Origin: Streptomyces roseochromogenus subsp. oscitans DS 12.976
Lineage (GTDB): Bacteria > Actinomycetota > Actinomycetes > Streptomycetales > Streptomycetaceae
Length of the DNA: 64,000 bases
Assembly: GCF_000497445.1 (NCBI RefSeq)
Contig: NZ_CM002285.1
Coordinates: 3,302,348-3,366,347, forward strand
Direction of reading: 5' to 3'
Shown here piece by piece: positions 18,763 through 26,709 of the stretch. Position 1 is the first letter of the stretch; every line of letters begins with the position of its first letter. The translations under genes were made by a program, and so were the position numbers. The notes under the pieces are model-generated. The model was not told the DNA's origin. It was given only the letters and a program-made list of their open reading frames with translations, and made no database searches.

Positions 18763-19979
18763 GCAAGGTGACCGCCGAGACGGTCCGTCAGGTGAACGGG
18801 CTGACGGCTCGCTGGGCGCAGGCCCTGCCCGAGGGCACGGCGTTCTCGGCGCCCGGGGTCTGGCCCCTGCTGGGCTTCCTGGCCGACGGCGCGACAGGCC
18901 CGGCGCGCGCGGAGCTGGCCGGGGCGCTGGGCGTGCCGGCCGAGCAAGCGGCCGCAGCGGCACGGGAGTTGCTGCTGGCGCTCGCCTCGGTGTCCGGCCT
19001 GGACGCGGCGCTCGGCCTGTGGTCGCACCAGGGGCTGGCGCTGCGCGAGGAGTGGCGGGCCGGGCTGCCGGCCGGGACGTACGGGGTGTTCGGGGACGAC
19101 CTCGTCACCGCGCAGGAGCGGCTGGACGCCTGGGCGGCCGAGCGGACCGGCGGGCTGGTCGAGCGCATGCCGGTGACGCTGACCCGGGACGCGCGGATGG
19201 TGCTGGCCAGCGCCCTCGCGCTGCGCACGACCTGGCGGCAGCCCTTCGACCAGCTGCCGCTCAGGCCGGACGCCGGCCCCTGGCAGGGCCGCACCCTGCG
19301 TGGGCTGCACCGGCGCAGCCCACGGCCGGACCGGGTGGGCGTGACGGGCACGCCGGACGGTTTCGTCACGGCGCTGACGGTGCCCGGCGACAACGGCATC
19401 GACGTCCATCTGGTGCTCGGCGAGGAACACATGACTCCGGGGCAGGTGCTGAACGCCGGGGTGGGGATCGTGGAGCGGGCGCTGCCGCTCACCGGGGGCG
19501 GCGCACTGCCGCACGGGCATGTGGGGCCGGGCCTGTATGTGGAGCAGCAGCCTGCCGTCGAGCCGACGTCACTGACGCTGGACGTGCGGACGGTGGCGTA
19601 CGAGGTGCGCGCCGATCACGATCTGCTCGCCCTGCCCGGGCTGTTCGGGCTCACGGCGGCAGCGGATGCCCGGCACGGCCACTTCTCCGGCATCAGCGAC
19701 TACCCACTCGCGATCGGCCAGGCCCGCCAGTCGGCGCTGGCGCAGTTCGGTCCGCTGGGGTTCCGGGCGGCGGCGGTGACGGCCGTGATGCCGGAGGCGG
19801 GCGGCCTGCCGCCGCAGTACCGCTACGAGTCCACGGTCGTGCGGGTCGTCTTCGACCGTCCCTTCGGCTTTCTCGCCGTGGACCGTGAGTCCCGGCTGGT
19901 GCTGGTGGCGGGCTGGGTGACGGATCCGGCGCCGGAGCCGGTCATGAGCTTCCCGGGCGCTGTTCCTCCAGGACTCTGA
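18759..19979 (+). CDS. serpin (serine protease inhibitor)
   Basis: 406 residues, full serpin length and no signal peptide, so probably cytosolic. It carries VNGLTARWAQAL helix A, SALALRTTWRQPF (serpin NAIYFKGxWxxxF region), the hinge FRAAAVTAV, a loop rich in Gly/Pro, and the closing DRPFGFLAVDRESRLVLVAGWVTDP that matches the serpin C-terminal signature. The target protease would be set by the reactive loop around MPEAGGLPPQYR; the P1 residue is not assignable by eye. GTG 18759 overlaps the stop of the deleted copy. Converges on the marR gene with 38 bases of overlap. Serpins are uncommon in bacteria. Confidence 0.85.
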   Translation: MSKVTAETVRQVNGLTARWAQALPEGTAFSAPGVWPLLGFLADGATGPARAELAGALGVPAEQAAAAARELLLALASVSGLDAALGLWSHQGLALREEWRAGLPAGTYGVFGDDLVTAQERLDAWAAERTGGLVERMPVTLTRDARMVLASALALRTTWRQPFDQLPLRPDAGPWQGRTLRGLHRRSPRPDRVGVTGTPDGFVTALTVPGDNGIDVHLVLGEEHMTPGQVLNAGVGIVERALPLTGGGALPHGHVGPGLYVEQQPAVEPTSLTLDVRTVAYEVRADHDLLALPGLFGLTAAADARHGHFSGISDYPLAIGQARQSALAQFGPLGFRAAAVTAVMPEAGGLPPQYRYESTVVRVVFDRPFGFLAVDRESRLVLVAGWVTDPAPEPVMSFPGAVPPGL

Positions 19980-20391
19980 CACAGCGGGCGATCAGCCCGG
20001 TCAGGGCGTCCCGCTCCGCCTCGGTGAACTCCGCGGCGAGGGCTCGCTCGACGCGTACGGCGGAGGTGTCGGCCGCGGTGAGGACGGCGCGGCCCTCGTC
20101 GGTGAGGCGGGTCTCCAGGACGTTCTTGTGCCACTCGTGCGGGCTGCGGGTGATCAGATCGCGGTCCTGGAGGTTCTTCAGGACCGTGTTCATGGTCGGC
20201 GGGGTGACCCCGCACAGCCGGGCGAGGGCGGCCGCGGAGATGCCCGGGTTGTCGTCGAGGTGGAGCAGCGCGGCGTACTGGGCGACGGTCAGGCCCGCGG
20301 GCTTCAGGACCGCCGCCTTGGTCGCGTTGAGGGCCTGCTCGGCCCGCTTGAGGTGGGAGCCGAGGCGCTCGGACGCGGGCATGGAGGTCAC
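19942..20391 (-). CDS. MarR-family transcriptional regulator
   Basis: About 149 residues. The winged helix-turn-helix spans about 30-100 (LTVAQYAALLHLDDNPGISA, RLCGVTPPTMNTVLKNLQDRDLITR, TDEGRAVL) between dimerisation helices. MarR proteins usually repress a neighbouring gene until a small ligand binds. The upstream gap to the divergent SMP-30-like gene is A+T-rich with palindromes, a likely operator. Start GTG 20391 or ATG 20382 cannot be decided. Confidence 0.88.
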   Translation of the reverse strand: MTSMPASERLGSHLKRAEQALNATKAAVLKPAGLTVAQYAALLHLDDNPGISAAALARLCGVTPPTMNTVLKNLQDRDLITRSPHEWHKNVLETRLTDEGRAVLTAADTSAVRVERALAAEFTEAERDALTGLIARCVRVLEEQRPGSS

Positions 20392-20536
20392 CGGACCACA
20401 TTAATGCCTTGGCCAGGATGAATGCCCTGATGATGATCAGGATACTCTCGATGATTAATACACTGGTGATCGTTAGAGTTCTAATATAGCTTTGCATCCG
20501 TCATGCAGTGAGTAGCCGAACCGAGAGGCGCCTGTC
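20392..20536. promoter_or_regulatory. divergent marR/SMP-30 control region
   Basis: Unusually A+T-rich. CATTAATG (20399-20406, perfect palindrome), the dyad CCTGAT-GATG-ATCAGG (20426-20441) and a second ATTAAT near 20454 are candidate MarR operators shared by both divergent genes. Confidence 0.5.
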
Positions 20537-21520
20537 GTGTCCCGTTCGATCCACCGCCGTACCTTCCTGTCCGGCGCCGCCGCCGCGGCCGTCGCCGTCG
20601 CCGCGCCCCGGGCGACCGCGGCCACCGGCCCCCGCATCTCGACCGCCTTCACCCTCCCCGGCGACCGCGCCTACCCCGAGGGCATAGCCCTCGACCCCCG
20701 CACGGGCGACGCCTACGTCGGCTCCTACACGACCGGCGCGATCTACCGCGCCGCCGCCGGCAGCCGCACCGCCGAGGTCTTCCTGCCGGCCGGCACGGAC
20801 GGCCGTACGACGGCCAACGGCCTGAAGGCCGACCGGGCGGGCCGCCTCTGGGTCATCGACCACACCACCGGGGTCGACGTGTACGACCTGAGCGACCGCT
20901 CCCTGCTGGCCCGCTTCGAGGTACCGGCAGGCGACCCGCACTTCCTGAACGACCTCGTGATCACCGCGGACGGCACGGCGTACGTCACCGACAGCGTGCG
21001 CCCGGTGGTCTACCGGATCACCCCGGCCGACCTGGCCCGCGCGCACGGCGGCCGGGCGCCACTGACCGCACGGTACGACCTGAGCGGGGCCGTCCCGTCG
21101 CACGGGCCGGACGCCTACACCCTGAACGGCATCGCCGCCGACGCCACCGGACGCCGGCTGTTCGTGGTCGACATGACCGGCGGCGGCCTGTACCGGGTCG
21201 ACGTGACCGACGGTTCGATACTCCAAGTCACCCTGCACGGCGGCGACTTGGTGCACGGTGACGGCCTGGACCTGTCCCACCGCACCCTGTGGGCCGCCCA
21301 CAACAAGAGCAACACCCTGACCCGCTGGCACCTCTCCCCCGACGGCACCGAGGCCCGTCTTCTCCGTACCCTGACCGACCCCGCCCTCCAGATCCCCACC
21401 ACCCTGGCCCACACCCCCCGCGGCCTCCTCGTCGTCCGCTCCCAGTTCGACAAGGGCGGCCCGATGGGCTCGGGCACACCGACGACACCGTTCACGGTGG
21501 CGCGGGTGACGGGGATGTGA
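20537..21520 (+). CDS. secreted SMP-30/gluconolactonase-like beta-propeller
   Basis: 327 residues. The N-terminus SIHRRTFLSGAAAAAVAVAAP is a twin-arginine signal (HRRTFL), so the protein is exported folded. The rest shows repeated propeller strands (YPEGIALDPRTGDAYVGSYTTG, NGLKADRAGRLWVIDHTTG, LNDLVITADGTAYVTDS, LNGIAADATGRRLFVVD). These resemble SMP-30/gluconolactonase and superoxide-scavenging-like lactonases that coordinate a divalent metal. GTG 20537. It is divergent from marR and probably under its control. Substrate unknown. Confidence 0.75.
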   Translation: MSRSIHRRTFLSGAAAAAVAVAAPRATAATGPRISTAFTLPGDRAYPEGIALDPRTGDAYVGSYTTGAIYRAAAGSRTAEVFLPAGTDGRTTANGLKADRAGRLWVIDHTTGVDVYDLSDRSLLARFEVPAGDPHFLNDLVITADGTAYVTDSVRPVVYRITPADLARAHGGRAPLTARYDLSGAVPSHGPDAYTLNGIAADATGRRLFVVDMTGGGLYRVDVTDGSILQVTLHGGDLVHGDGLDLSHRTLWAAHNKSNTLTRWHLSPDGTEARLLRTLTDPALQIPTTLAHTPRGLLVVRSQFDKGGPMGSGTPTTPFTVARVTGM

Positions 21521-21602
21521 CCGGTCGGCCGGGGCGATGTTCGCCGGTGGCCTCCAGCTGGACCGGCCCGCCATGACGCCCTCGTCCCGCTTCACCGGGC
21601 TT

Positions 21603-22847
21603 TCACGTCAAGCCCGCTGATCTGCGTGATCCCCGGTCGCGCCACCGGGTGACCAGCCACAGGACGTTGACGCCGCCCAGGGTGATCAGGACTGCCGCCG
21701 AGTCGGTGTTGCCCGCGAGGCCGTGCCCCGGCCCCAGTCCCCGTGCCGCGCGGATCAGCAGGGTGACGTCGACAGGGAGTGTGACCGCGGCCATGAACGT
21801 CAGGCAGGCCACCGTGCCGGCCACAAGGACGGCGCTGTAGAGGCGGACGGCCCGGCGCTCGTGCGGGGGCAGCCGGGAGCTCGGGTCGTCGGTCCCGGTG
21901 GTCCGGCCGGGGCGCAGCGATCGCACCGCCCGCCGGAACACGTACCGCACGTAGGCGAGACCGTCGCCGTACAGGTTCCGGCAACCGGTGACGTCCTGGA
22001 CGACGAAGTACAGGTCCGTACGCATGAACACCATGAGCTGGAAGGGCAACGGCATCAGGGCCAGCAGCAGGGCCGCGGACAGCAGCCGGCGGACCGTCGT
22101 ACCGGGGCTCGCCAGGGCGAGGGTCAGGACCAGCGACGAGGCGACGGACAGGTTCAGGGCGATGCCGGCCAGGTAGGCCGTCAGCCGGTGGCGGCGGGGC
22201 GCGAGCTCGATGCCGCTGATGTCCGTCTGCATGACGAGGAACTGCAGCCGGGTGCCCAGCCGCATCTTCCCCGGCACGCCCGCGGCGCGGGCGGTGACCA
22301 GGTGCGCCAGCTCATGAGCCAGCACCAGCGCCCACCCGGCTGCCGCCCCGGTGAGCAGGACCAGGCTGCCGTGCGGGCTCCACAGCAGGTCGCGATAGCC
22401 CGGCAGCAGGCCGGGACGGCGGATCAGGACGACGACGGCAGCCGCCAGCAGCGCTCCGGCGAACACGGGAAGCACCGGGTGCAGGGCGAACCGGACATGG
22501 TGGGGGCGCAGCCATGGCAGCGACGCGCGCGGCGGTTCGGCGTCCGGAATCGGACACTCCCCGATCCGTGCCACGAACCCCAGAGCGGCCAGGTCCCTGA
22601 CGAACTCCGTGATCTCGAACTCCTCGCCGGTCTCGTCACGCAGCGTCTCCGCCGTGCGGGCCACGCTCAGTCCCTCGCCCAGGAGTTCCACCGCCCGGGC
22701 CCCGGCCGCCGGCATGGCGACGAAGGTCCGGGTGGTGATGCGGCCCACGATCCACTCGTCCCGTTCACGCTGCACCGCCAGGTCGTGCAGCAGGACGCGG
22801 GCCGACGGCTCGATTCGGGGAAGGCCCTCCGCCGCGGTGTCCGTCAC
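21603..22847 (-). CDS. M50-like membrane zinc protease with N-terminal PqqD/leader-binding-like domain
   Basis: 414 residues. Residues 1-95 resemble the PqqD-like winged helix (RRE) that binds leader peptides (WIVGRITTRTFVAMPAAGARAVELLGEG, FEITEFVRDLAALGFVA). Then come several membrane helices and HELAH at 178-182, the zinc-binding HExxH of site-2 proteases. A TDLYFVVQDVTGCRNL segment corresponds to the third-ligand region of bacterial peptide zinc metalloproteases. GTG 22847 overlaps the stop of the E1-like gene by 4 bases, so the two are coupled. Likely role (inference): membrane processing or export of the modified short peptide encoded divergently. Confidence 0.75.
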   Translation of the reverse strand: MTDTAAEGLPRIEPSARVLLHDLAVQRERDEWIVGRITTRTFVAMPAAGARAVELLGEGLSVARTAETLRDETGEEFEITEFVRDLAALGFVARIGECPIPDAEPPRASLPWLRPHHVRFALHPVLPVFAGALLAAAVVVLIRRPGLLPGYRDLLWSPHGSLVLLTGAAAGWALVLAHELAHLVTARAAGVPGKMRLGTRLQFLVMQTDISGIELAPRRHRLTAYLAGIALNLSVASSLVLTLALASPGTTVRRLLSAALLLALMPLPFQLMVFMRTDLYFVVQDVTGCRNLYGDGLAYVRYVFRRAVRSLRPGRTTGTDDPSSRLPPHERRAVRLYSAVLVAGTVACLTFMAAVTLPVDVTLLIRAARGLGPGHGLAGNTDSAAVLITLGGVNVLWLVTRWRDRGSRRSAGLT

Positions 22848-24046
22848 GAGAGGTCCCCCGGTCCCCGGTGCGCGGCCGGTTCCGGCCCGGCCGGTTCCGC
22901 TCGGCAGGCGGGGCAGTCGGGGCGTCGGTCCGAGCGCTGCTCGATCGCGTCTCCGGGCACCATGAGATTGAGGCCGAACCGGTGCCCGGGGCCGACCGGG
23001 GGGACACCGCACAGCAGCGTGATGGCGGCATGGGCCAGCAGACCGCCGGACAGGCCCGCGGTCACGGCGTTGACCGGATTCCACGGCATGCGGGGCGAGG
23101 CGACATCCTCGTCCTGGCCGGGCGCGAGCCGCAGATCGCGCCGCTCGGCCTCCGCGATGCGCAGACACTCCCAGCACGCGCCCCGGCCCGGCGTGAAGAC
23201 CCCGACACTCACCAGTGGACCGCGGTAACCGGCTTCGGCCCACGACGTGCCGGAGGCCAGGCAGACCCGGTTGGTCCAGCTGCGGATGGCCGCGGGGCGG
23301 TCGGCGGCCAGCAGCAGTACGTCGTACCCCGACCCGCCGCCGGAGCTGTCGGGGGCGCCGGTCAGCAGGTCTTCGAGGTCCGCCGGCCCGCGTACCTCGC
23401 GGCGCTCGCCGGTGACCGTCGTGTCCGAGTTCAGGGCGCGCAACGCCGTCAGCGCCGCGTCGATCTTGGGCGTACCGAGGTCGCGCTCGCTGAAGAGGGT
23501 CTGCCGGTTGAGGTTGGACAGCTCGACGACATCCGGGTCGACGCAGTGCAGCCGCCCCACTCCGGAGGCCGCCAGGTCCCGTGCGGCGGCGCCGCCGGTA
23601 CCGCCGACGCCGATCAACAGGACCCGGGCACGGCGCAGCCGCACCTGCGGCTCCCAGGAACTCTCCCTCGGCCGGAGATCCATCCAGCGCAGCAGGGTCA
23701 TGCCCCTGCTGTACCGCTCCCGTTCCCGCTCGGACAGCTCCGCCGGCGGGGCGGCACCGGCGTCCTCCACGAACCCGGCCATGGTCAGATCCGTCATCGC
23801 CTGCACGATGTCCGGGGCCGGTGGCCGTAATCCCGGATGGCGGCGGGACACCTCGGCGACGATCTCCCCGGCGTTCCGCGTGCCGTCCATGGCCTCGACC
23901 AGCGTCCACACCCAGCCGTCGGGATCCTTGACCTCGGCACCGATGCCGTGGACGACGCTCCCGATCCTCACGTGGCCGTCAACGGTTCGGTAGGCCCGGT
24001 GCTCCGGCTTGATCCGGGGGCGCCGCATCGCGGGCACCGTCATCAT
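22844..24046 (-). CDS. E1/ThiF/MccB-like adenylyltransferase with N-terminal recognition domain
   Basis: 400 residues. The C-terminal two thirds form an E1-type domain: GVGGTGG at about 147-153 binds ATP, DPDVVELSNLNRQ at 170-182 carries the conserved Asp and Arg, and two CxxC pairs (291-294 CWEC, 378-381 CPAC) should bind structural zinc. Residues 15-95 resemble a winged-helix peptide-recognition domain. E1 enzymes adenylate a C-terminal carboxylate, such as ThiS/MoaD tails or the last residue of microcin C precursor. ATG 24046 is chosen because GAGGAG sits upstream; the frame is open to TTG 24097. First gene of the leftward operon, divergent from the short peptide. Confidence 0.82.
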   Translation of the reverse strand: MMTVPAMRRPRIKPEHRAYRTVDGHVRIGSVVHGIGAEVKDPDGWVWTLVEAMDGTRNAGEIVAEVSRRHPGLRPPAPDIVQAMTDLTMAGFVEDAGAAPPAELSERERERYSRGMTLLRWMDLRPRESSWEPQVRLRRARVLLIGVGGTGGAAARDLAASGVGRLHCVDPDVVELSNLNRQTLFSERDLGTPKIDAALTALRALNSDTTVTGERREVRGPADLEDLLTGAPDSSGGGSGYDVLLLAADRPAAIRSWTNRVCLASGTSWAEAGYRGPLVSVGVFTPGRGACWECLRIAEAERRDLRLAPGQDEDVASPRMPWNPVNAVTAGLSGGLLAHAAITLLCGVPPVGPGHRFGLNLMVPGDAIEQRSDRRPDCPACRAEPAGPEPAAHRGPGDLS

Positions 24047-24174
24047 CGCGCCAATCTCCTCAGCCCCAACTCCTCCGACTGCAACGGACATTGACAAGCG
24101 TCACCCGGCGAGCGAACCCTGACAAGAGCACATCAACCCACTGCACGCCACGGCCACCACCGGGAGGACACGGC
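24047..24174. promoter_or_regulatory. divergent promoter region of the short-peptide cluster
   Basis: A 128-base gap between the E1-like gene and the peptide gene. It contains a perfect TTGACA (24091-24096) and TGACAAG twice (24092-24098 and 24120-24126, 28 bases apart), a possible regulator site. No good -10 is seen at 17 bases. The peptide's ribosome site GGGAGGA (24162-24168) closes the region. Confidence 0.45.
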
Positions 24175-24252
24175 ATGCCGAACAAGATCGAGATCCGTCC
24201 GCTGGACAAGAAGGAGACCACCAGCGACAGCGGCGGTAACGGCGGCGCCTGA
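24175..24252 (+). CDS. 25-residue candidate RiPP precursor or tag peptide
   Basis: ATG 24175 has an excellent GGGAGGA site 6 bases upstream. The product begins MPNKIEIRPLDKKETT and ends in a flexible Ser/Asp/Gly stretch closing with GGNGGA. It has no signal or hydrophobic segment. Its neighbours are an E1-like adenylyltransferase, a protease with a leader-binding-like domain and a carboxypeptidase 10 bases downstream, the setting expected for a ribosomally made, modified peptide. The N-terminal IEIRPLDKK would be the leader and the Gly-rich end the modified part. Removing the last Ala would leave a Gly-Gly C-terminus, the classic E1 substrate. Modification and product unknown. Confidence 0.7.
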   Translation: MPNKIEIRPLDKKETTSDSGGNGGA

Positions 24253-24262
24253 CCAGACGCGG

Positions 24263-25576
24263 ATGATGAACCGGTACCCCACGGTCGCGGAAGTCACCGA
24301 GTCGGCACGGCAGTTGGTCTCCCGGTTCCCCGGAGCCGGCCGCCTGCGCCGGATCGGGACGTCCCGGGCGGGCCGCCCGGTCCTGATGCTGTCCGTGGGA
24401 CACGGGCCGCGTCACATCCTGGTGGTCGCCCGGCCGCACCCCGACGAGCCGGTCGGCGCCGCGACCGCGCTCGCGCTGGCGGAGCGAGTGGCACGCGGCG
24501 ACCGGCTGTCCGCGGCGACCGACCCCGCCATCGTCACCTGGGACATCATTCTGTGCCTGGACCCGGACGGCGCCGCCCTGAGCCATGGAATCGAAGAGGC
24601 GACGGCCGGGCCCGGCCACACCCTGGACACCTACTACCGCACCGCCTACCGCCCGGTCGCGGCGGAACAGCCGGAGTGGGCACCGATCGAATCGCAGCAA
24701 CTCCCGGAGAGCCAGGCGCTGTTCCGTGTGATCGACGAACTCCGTCCGTTTCTCCAGTGCTCCCTGCACGGCGTCGAAGCGGGCGGCAGCTGGGTCCAGG
24801 TGACCCGCGACCTCCCCGAGCTCGCTGTACCTTTCCAGGCGTCCGCCACGGAGCTCGGCATTCCGGTCCAGCACGGCACGTTCGACGCCCTGTACTGGGA
24901 AAACCCCAGCCCCGGGGTCTACGTCCTGCCACCGCCGGACAGCACCGACCGCCTGGCGGCCGGGTCCGAGAACATCGGGTTGTCCACTTGGTGCGCACCT
25001 CAGCGGTACGGCGGCGTCACGGCGATCATCGAAGTGCCCATGTGGGCGACCGACCTCGCCGACGATCTGTCCCCGCACCCGGAAGCCGCTCACGTACTGC
25101 GCGAACTGGCCGGGCTGGTACGGGAGCGCGGACGGCAGGTGACCGCCGTCCTCGACAAGGCACGCGCATTCCTGCCACCGGCCCAGGACAGCCCGCCCAG
25201 ACGCGTGCTGGAGTGGATGGCCGACGGTCTGTACGACCTGGTCGCCGACTCCTGGGAACCGCTCGCCCGGCAGGCGGCCGCCGCGTCACACCCCGACGAT
25301 CCGCACCGGTTGACGACGGCCCAGGTCTGCGCCCTGGACATCGTGGCCCGCCGCCAACCGCTGCGCGCCGCGGGTCTTCTGCTACGGCTGCTGAAGACGA
25401 CGGACGACGCCGCCGCCCCCGGTCTGCACCGCGACCTGGACGAACTCTTCACCGCGTGGTGCACGGACTTCGAGACGGCCCTGCGGCTGCGCTGGGTGCC
25501 GGTGCACCACCAGGCGGAACACCAGGCACGCACGGTCGTGGCAGCCGCCGAGACCGCGCTGACGGCCCTGCAGTGA
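24263..25576 (+). CDS. M14-family zinc carboxypeptidase-like protein
   Basis: 437 residues, no signal peptide. The M14 zinc ligands are visible as HPDE (H59, E62) in ARPHPDEP and H169 in QCSLHG, with catalytic-type Glu257 in TAIIEVPMW. A helical C-terminal extension of about 150 residues follows the catalytic domain. It lies 10 bases after the short peptide gene and is surely cotranscribed, so trimming the peptide's C-terminus is the simplest role (inference). Two ATGs at 24263 and 24266; ribosome site weak, suggesting coupling to the peptide gene. Confidence 0.78.
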   Translation: MMNRYPTVAEVTESARQLVSRFPGAGRLRRIGTSRAGRPVLMLSVGHGPRHILVVARPHPDEPVGAATALALAERVARGDRLSAATDPAIVTWDIILCLDPDGAALSHGIEEATAGPGHTLDTYYRTAYRPVAAEQPEWAPIESQQLPESQALFRVIDELRPFLQCSLHGVEAGGSWVQVTRDLPELAVPFQASATELGIPVQHGTFDALYWENPSPGVYVLPPPDSTDRLAAGSENIGLSTWCAPQRYGGVTAIIEVPMWATDLADDLSPHPEAAHVLRELAGLVRERGRQVTAVLDKARAFLPPAQDSPPRRVLEWMADGLYDLVADSWEPLARQAAAASHPDDPHRLTTAQVCALDIVARRQPLRAAGLLLRLLKTTDDAAAPGLHRDLDELFTAWCTDFETALRLRWVPVHHQAEHQARTVVAAAETALTALQ

Positions 25577-25658
25577 ACCCGACACCGACCCGGGACCGCT
25601 ACCGCGCCCCGGCGACGATCTCGTGGCCCGCGCCTCGTCGAATCGCTACGGTTGAGCC

Positions 25659-26240
25659 ATGACCGCACTGCCCGACTGGATGCGCCCGCCGCGCGAGGAA
25701 GGCTGGTTCGCGGAGGACCTGGACCGCCTTCCCGAGGCACCCCGCCACACCGAGCTGATCGACGGAGCGCTTGTCTTCGTGATGTCGCCGCAGAGGTGGT
25801 GGCACGGCCACCTCGTCACCATGCTCACCGTCGCTCTCATGGAGCAGGCGCCCGGCGATGTCAGGGTCGGCCGCGAGATGACCATAAAGCTCGACGAGCG
25901 AAACCGGCCCGAGCCGGATCTGCTGCTGACGACCGCCGACTACGACGGAGACCGCACCTGGTTCGCGCCGGACGAGGTGCGACTCGTCATCGAGGTCGTC
26001 TCACCCGAGTCCGCGCACCGGGACCGCACGGTCAAGCTCCGCAAGTACGCGGAGGCAGGCATCGCGCACTACTGGTGCATCGAGGACGAGAACGGCGCCC
26101 CCGTCGTCCATGTCTATGAACTCGACGAACCAACGGGAGCCTACGCACCCGCCGGCATCTTCCGAGGCACCTTGGAGCGCCCGGTTCCGTTCCAGATCAA
26201 CCTGGACCTCGACAAGCTCACCCCACCGCGGGGCAACTGA
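25659..26240 (+). CDS. Uma2-family (DUF820) putative endonuclease
   Basis: 193 residues with the PD-(D/E)XK-like core: ELIDGALVFVMSP near the start, then PEPDLLL, LVIEVVSPES and RDRTVKLRKYAEAGIAHYW, typical of Uma2 proteins abundant in cyanobacteria and actinomycetes. Activity is not established for most members. It is on the same strand as the M14 gene, 82 bases away, but is widespread outside such clusters and probably independent. Confidence 0.85.
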   Translation: MTALPDWMRPPREEGWFAEDLDRLPEAPRHTELIDGALVFVMSPQRWWHGHLVTMLTVALMEQAPGDVRVGREMTIKLDERNRPEPDLLLTTADYDGDRTWFAPDEVRLVIEVVSPESAHRDRTVKLRKYAEAGIAHYWCIEDENGAPVVHVYELDEPTGAYAPAGIFRGTLERPVPFQINLDLDKLTPPRGN

Positions 26241-26273
26241 AGTCAGCAATCGCCTAGCGCTCAGCAACGCGGC

Positions 26274-26294
26274 GATCACACGTTGAACCGGAAC
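26274..26294. repeat. copy of the ychF 3' end
   Basis: GATCACACGTTGAACCGGAAC matches 19 of 21 bases of 29013-29033, which encodes the last residues of YchF (FRFNV stop). On the minus strand this copy would also read FRFNV then stop, but no gene precedes it. Possible relic of an insertion boundary. Confidence 0.5.
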
Positions 26295-26341
26295 GCCCAC
26301 GGCAACGCTGCGACCTGCGGAAACGCGCCTTTCCACGATCC

Positions 26342-26364
26342 CATCCAGCACAGGTCCAGCACGG
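26342..26364. repeat. left copy of imperfect direct repeat around the toxin-antitoxin pair
   Basis: CATCCAGCACAGGTCCAGCA then CGG; 20 of 23 bases match 26989-27011 on the other side of the module. Confidence 0.6.
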
Positions 26365-26403
26365 TGGCGGTTTACCCAGCACCTCCGAGCGATCGTGAAG
26401 CCG

Positions 26404-26440
26404 TTGTGTACACATGAGACACTCGGTACACTTGGGTGTA
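26404..26440 (+). promoter_or_regulatory. toxin-antitoxin promoter with palindromic operator, likely leaderless
   Basis: TTGTGT (26404-26409), a 17-base spacer and TACACT (26427-26432) form a consensus-like promoter whose start point would fall at or next to the antitoxin ATG 26440. Overlapping it are the palindrome GTGTACAC (26406-26413) and the inverted repeat TACAC-TTGG-GTGTA (26427-26440), probable antitoxin-binding sites. Confidence 0.75.
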
Positions 26441-26709
26441 TGACGCAGCCACTGCCCACAGAGTCCATCCGCGATGTCCGGGCACACCTGGCCGAGGTCG
26501 TGGAACGAGCCGACCGTGACGACGTACCCACGGTGATCACGCGCCGAGGCAAGGAGGTGGCTGCCGTGGTGTCCATCGACATGCTCCGGAAATACCAGGA
26601 GTGGGAAGAGCGCGAGATCAACCGGATCATCGACGAGCGCATGGCCAATCCGGCGCCCGGCATCCCGATCGAGGACATCATGAGGGAGACGCTGGCGCGC
26701 AGTGAGTGA
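26440..26709 (+). CDS. Phd/YefM-family antitoxin
   Basis: 89 residues: SIRDVRAHLAEVVERADRDDVPTVITRRGKEVAAVVSID is the Phd/YefM fold that binds the operator DNA, followed by a charged C-terminal helix that should neutralise the toxin. No ribosome site precedes ATG 26440; the -10 is only 7 bases upstream, indicating a leaderless message. The stop overlaps the toxin start by 8 bases. Autorepression through the palindromes upstream is expected for the family. Confidence 0.9.
   Translation: MTQPLPTESIRDVRAHLAEVVERADRDDVPTVITRRGKEVAAVVSIDMLRKYQEWEEREINRIIDERMANPAPGIPIEDIMRETLARSE

Noticed and set aside
18057..19520. 487-codon minus-strand frame across the serpin genes, with a Pro/His-rich end
   Set aside because: Serpin signatures on the plus strand are unambiguous; the minus frame has no recognisable domain and no start signal.
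20537..21520. SMP-30-like protein as part of the short-peptide cluster
   Set aside because: It is oriented away from the cluster, shares a control region with marR and carries a Tat signal; no link beyond proximity.
25659..26240. Uma2 protein as part of the peptide-modification cluster
   Set aside because: Uma2 genes are common and scattered, and the 82-base gap with a separate start gives no sign of coupling.
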